A DNA stretch of 64,000 bases, from assembly GCA_024509875.1 (NCBI GenBank), contig JAMPIV010004267.1, positions 838,629 through 902,628 of the forward strand, given 5' to 3'. The position numbers and the translations under genes were made by a program. This DNA comes from Oreohelix idahoensis. Its lineage: Eukaryota; Mollusca; Gastropoda; Stylommatophora; Oreohelicidae. The notes under the pieces are model-generated. The model had not been told where the DNA came from and ran no database searches. It was given only the letters and a program-made list of their open reading frames with translations. Below are positions 59,917 to 64,000 of the stretch, in pieces. Numbering within the stretch: position 1 is the stretch's first letter; each line of letters starts with the position of its first letter.

Positions 59917-60870
59917 TACTGCTCAAAAAAAGTTAAAGGCCACTTTCAATTTTTAGGTCATTTCAACTATGCTGTTTTTTTAAAAACCTGAACACTTAGT
60001 CAAAAAAGTTTTGCTGCATTTTGTTGCATGCTTAAACAAACAATGTTTGTTAATCTGACAATAAATCAAATCTGTGTTACGTTTGTGTACCTCCAAGGTC
60101 AATCAAATGTACTTGGTGGAAAGGGAAATAATGCATGTTTGAAAATGCTTCCTATGGCTAAGCCTGTTGATAACATTGCTGAAATTTGCTTTTCACGTGC
60201 AAGTCGTGTCTATGGTGAACACATTTCACCCACTTTTCGGAAGGAACGGGCAATGGGTATGTTTGTAACATTTACCATTTTAGCCATGGCTCAGCTAAGA
60301 CGCTTGACCAATGTTGACAGATGAAGAGCGATGGCATGGCTGCAGGATGACGTAGGGCTGCGAGAAGTTGCTAGGAGATTAGGAGTTGCCCACTCTGTCA
60401 TACAAACTCTGCGTGATCGTTATAATGCAACTGGCAGTGTCGCAGAACAACGCAGGTCAGGACGTTCAAGGTCTACCACAAGACGGCAAGACACGCTGAG
60501 CCATGGCTAAAATGGTAAATGTTACAAACATACCCATTGCCCGTTCCTTCCAAAAAGTGGGTGAAATGTGTTCACCATAGTCACGACTTGCACGTGAAAA
60601 GCAAATTTCAGCAATGTTATCAACATTCTTTGCCATAGGAAGCATTTTCAGACATGCATTATTTCCCTTTCCGCCACGTGCATTTGATTGACCTTGGAGG
60701 TACACACACGTAACACAGATTTGATTTATTGTCAGATTAACAAACATTGTTTAAGCATGCAACAAAATGCAGCAAAACTTTGTTGACTGAGTGTTCACGT
60801 TTAAGAAAAAACAGCTTAGTTGAAATGACCTAAAATTGAAAGTGGCCTTTAACTTTTTTTGAGCAGTATA
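59915..60870. mobile_element. Fold-back Tc1/mariner-type element
   Basis: The body 59917-60868 lies between TA dinucleotides. It is a giant palindrome: the left arm 59917-60294 (378 bp) is repeated inverted at 60496-60868 (373 bp), beginning TACTGCTCAAAAAAAGTTAA. The 200-bp spacer encodes a transposase helix-turn-helix on the + strand (AWLQDDVGLREVARRLGVAH, RDRYNATGSVAEQRRSGRSR) with a stop ahead of it. Removing the element with one TA restores the minus-strand LINE frame. The terminal TACTG(C/T)TCAAAAAAAG resembles the Tc1 element at 40532. Confidence 0.88.
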
Positions 60871-61370
60871 TTATGTCGCCGAAGATTTCAACCTTCTTCT
60901 CCTCCAAAGTTATCTGCTTCAGGTTGTTATAAAACTCTTTTGCCAAGGCTTCGTCCAGCTGTTCCCAAAGCCCTTTTGCACTGGCAGGTGGAAACTTGAT
61001 TGCATCTCTCTTCCCGTCCAAGAAGTGTGAGAGATCATCATCAGGTAGATCAACTTGAATGTACTCAGCACTGTGGATTGACTCCTGGCTGCGTTCTTAT
61101 AACGTCTTACCCGTCGAGACAGAGCGCTGTTGATCTCCCCCTGATGAATCCCCACACCCCTTTTTCGTTCTGTGGATTTTCATTCTTCTCTGAGTAGAGA
61201 ATTTCCTACCACAGGCACATGGAAATTCCAGCCGTTGTTCAGAGCTCGAAGTCCGTGTAACGGGTCTGGTCGATTCCAATGAGGCGCCTGTGGATTCATC
61301 ATCCCCCCCCCCCCTTTCGGTGAATCCTGGGGGCACCTCGAAGATGCACACATCGTTCCTGATACTCTGG
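60871..61370 (-). pseudogene. N-terminal region with C2H2 zinc finger, R2-type LINE
   Basis: Minus strand. The frame 61351-61097 includes FPCACGRKFSTQRRMKIHRT then KKGC, a CCHC-type finger (C-x-C...H...C) as at the N-terminus of R2-type proteins, where it binds target DNA. A frameshift near 61100 leads to STLKLIYLMMISHTSWTGRE-type sequence and then WEQLDEALAKEFYNNLKQIT (61021-60870), up to the fold-back insertion. The start codon is not determined. Confidence 0.75.
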
Positions 61371-63227
61371 GTAGATATAGGCCTATGAAAACAACACGGG
61401 GTAACGCTGGAACGTTTGCGTACGATGTGTACGAGGGATTCCTGGGTAAAAGAGAAACGGTGGCTGTCGCAATTGACCTTGAGGATGCTTATAACAGTGT
61501 GGACTTTGTATATTAATAATATGCTACCCTAATAGACTGTATAATGGCATGTGGTGTAAACCCTTGGATAACAAGGTGGATAGCAGCTGCCTAAAGGGAG
61601 AGATTAGTTGCATTTCGCTTGGGAACTTGGACATCAGAACCAATACTTATTTGCCCGGGACTACCCCAGGGTTCTCCACTATCACCAGTGCTGTTTAACA
61701 TCTACACAGCAAAATAGCAACCTTTCAACCAACAGGACGGGGACGAACATTAAATTTTGCAGATATCATACTCATGTACAGAACTGGCTCAGATAGACAG
61801 GAAATAGTCCAAGGCATACAAGAGACACTACAGGCGGTTTCTAAATGGTGTGAGGAAGCGGATCAAAGATCAATCCCAACAAGGTCTGTGTGATGTGGTG
61901 CTCTTTGAACAATTCCGTAGTGAAAGCAGACCTTCCAGACATCGCTTTCAATGGGCAGAACATTGAAAGGCAAGACAGGCTGTATCTGGGAGTAACGTTT
62001 CATCGTGGGCTATCATACAGAAGTGCAAGCGAGAACTGGCAGCCTTAAAAACAATGGCTTCTGCGCGCTTGAAACAGAGACTATTGTTTCTCATGTATCG
62101 TCAGCTCGTGATTTCAGTGATCGAGTACGGGCTGGGAATACTCACGCTGTCAGTGTCACAATGTGAACGACTGGAACGCATTCAGAATGAAGGGATGCGA
62201 CTAGTTTTGGGCTGTACGCATGATACCCCCATTGTGACAATGCTCGGATTGCTGTCGATTAGATCCAGATATACGATGGCCCATGCAAAAGCATATATGA
62301 GGGTAACCCACTACATGAGAATGTAGCTGACATCAAAGGAGCAAGAGAATCAAGAGGGGTCATGGATGGCAGAGCCTACGATTGATCAGGTGACCAGTGT
62401 TGAAAATGTATCCAAAGGGGAAGAGTGAAGTAAGTCAGGGAAGAACTGGATAAACTACCAGCAGGTCATCATTAGCCTTGGCAGAGAGTGCAGAGCTTGG
62501 GGCAATGGAAAAACAGAGCTGGAGATTAATCAGCTGATAAGTGATCATGCTGGGGATGATGACGCCATCGTGTACACTGATGGGTCTGTCGTGCGTGGTG
62601 AAAAATCAGGATGGGGTTTCTCTGCGAGAATAAAGGGCAGGGTCGTCGCTAAACAGAGTGGAGCCTACATGACAACAACCTCCAGCATGCAGCATGAGAA
62701 TGGAGGTAGAGGCAGTTAACGCAGCACTGAGGTGGCTGTCTGAAGCTCCATCAACCAGGGCAGTTATATTGTCAGACTCTCAAGCCATGCTTCAGAAAGA
62801 TCAGAACGGATGGCTGCGGCAGGAATGGAAAACATCAATAGAATCCTCAATTCTTGAAGAACTGATGTGGATCTACTGTCATGTTCATGCAGGGGTACGT
62901 GGCAATGAGAGAGCTGACAGATTGGCCTCGAGAGCACCCATTGTGGGGACACCGGACATGGATAAGGGAGAGATACTAAGGGCTATTAATGATCGCCTGC
63001 TGGATAATGACTGCAATGGAAGAATCAACAAGGCTGACGCTGTTGGAGTTTGGCATCAAACGTGGGACTGGCAGAAATGGACGTGAGAGAGGATGCATCC
63101 GTCGTATATACAACTAGCGTGCTACAGGTACAATTAGTATTCCTATTCTTCAACATTTGCTGAGGGAGACTGAACACTTATGGGTTTGCCCGGAGTACAG
63201 TGAGGTCGATTCTGAATAACAATAACA
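61371..63227 (+). pseudogene. RNase H LINE copy 2: reverse transcriptase remainder and RNase H
   Basis: ETVAVAIDLEDAYNSVDF is RT motif A. LICPGLPQGSPLSPVLFNIYT is motif B; the catalytic pair is altered (LNFADIILMY in place of FADD). CERLERIQNEGMRLVLG follows, then RNase H: AIVYTDGSVVRGEKSGWGFS, MRMEVEAVNAALRWLSE, AVILSDSQAMLQK and HVHAGVRGNERADRLASRAP. Several frameshifts and stops are present (near 61515, 61715, 62320 and 62690). The RNase H acidic residues are retained, unlike copy 1. Confidence 0.87.
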
Positions 63228-64000
63228 ATAGTTATATCTTGTTTAAGCCTTCATCGTCATCATTTTCCTTTGCACCACTGGAGCTGATCTGGAAGCTCTT
63301 GAAGCGGAGGTTTCTGTCACAGTTTGTGTTATATGACGAGGTTGGTAGCCCCCCAATGCACAATCTCATACTAGTCGTCTTATACTACATGTCTGGTCTT
63401 TTTGTTGTTGCTTCAGAAAACCCCCCGGGAACTTCACTGGGCTATCTAAACCTTGCTGGCAAAAAAAGATTAAATAATGAAGGAAAGAACGTGAGTCCTG
63501 TGAAAAGTAAATAAATGTAGGTAATAACAGGCACTTGTTGGACATACAGGGGGACACAAGACAACAGAAACAAAATATAAGGCGCCATCGCCTTGCTGTG
63601 AAAGTAAATCGCACATCCAATTTAACACCAAACAAAAGTGCCTCATTGTGTAGCGAGATGGTAAATTTAGATGAGAGATGATAGTAACAAGTAGTACTTG
63701 ATATAAAAAAATTAGTATCATAGACTCAGAAAAGAGAACTGGTGTAGGGATGGCACAGGATGGTCAGGTGGTTAAGCTCGCAGTCTAGATGTTATAGTAG
63801 TGAATAAATAGGTGGCTAAGTTGCCCTCTCTCTGGACCTATCCTATGCTTCTAGGGAGAATGTAAATGGCTCTAAGATATCCCTTCAAATTACAATTACA
63901 TTAACACAAGAAACATTGAGAATGAGACTCAATCATTGAGTCAATGCTTAAGCCAGGTAACGGTGGATCCACTTCCAGATTGAATCTGTAACATGACATG
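63228..64000. other. Flank of the RNase H LINE, no gene recognised
   Basis: A frame at 63200-63514 reads protein-like in places but includes LINE tail, and I recognise no family. CAGGTGGTTAAGCTCGCAGT near 63763 resembles a tRNA-derived SINE A-box region, without a B-box. Confidence 0.35.

Noticed and set aside
60028..60747. Two similar ~95-codon ORFs on opposite strands
   Set aside because: They are the same sequence in the two inverted arms of the fold-back transposon and do not resemble a protein family.

Overview
This is animal genomic DNA. It is dense in repeats and AT-rich, with a spliced host gene, tRNA-derived SINEs, several LINE classes, LTR elements, a Penelope-like element, DNA transposons and large minisatellites. 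The mix (AP-endonuclease LINEs, RNase H LINEs, Gmr1-like LTR elements, a GIY-YIG Penelope-like element) fits an invertebrate, most likely a lophotrochozoan such as a mollusc; that assignment is inference. The only recognisable host gene is a BMP type I receptor on the + strand. An exon at 2080-2255 carries the kinase activation-loop end and subdomain IX, and the last exon is at 24057-24200. The roughly 22 kb between them is one intron region swollen by repeats. I could not find the exon of about 130 nt that should lie between.

Layout 1-24200 (BMP receptor introns): a truncated LINE (512-2004, minus) sits 75 bp before an exon. Then follow a SINE (2848-3150), a 32-bp minisatellite (3885-5590) and a full-length but broken LINE of the same family (6047-9342) inside an older SINE. 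A 25-bp minisatellite (9510-10880 and 23569-24030) is split by a nested insertion: an RNase H LINE, broken by a Penelope-like element, itself broken by an LTR retrotransposon (13029-21528). A piggyBac relic (21722-22581) sits in the same LINE.

Layout 24201-40500: receptor 3' flank; a 2.2 kb DNA transposon with CACTG termini and an intact 563-codon ORF (26747-28924); an unidentified short minus-strand ORF; SINE copies; a hAT relic; a small LINE tail with target duplications; and five tandem arrays, including a long AC microsatellite, a 25-bp array of about 1.4 kb and a 45-bp array of about 0.8 kb.

Layout 40500-64000: a Tc1 element interrupted by a 2.8 kb LTR-like insertion, a probable solo LTR, and a short element carrying a LINE tail. 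A second nest follows: an RNase H LINE (47019-63227) contains an R2-type LINE (47405-61370, minus), which contains a nearly intact LTR retrotransposon (50379-59000) and a fold-back Tc1-like element (59917-60868).

The most notable content is the pair of LTR retrotransposons. Their proteins are Ty3/gypsy-like, but integrase precedes reverse transcriptase and RNase H, the Ty1/copia order. This arrangement is known for Gmr1-like elements. The window shows no multi-gene pathway; it is a stratified record of transposition into one developmental receptor locus and its flank.
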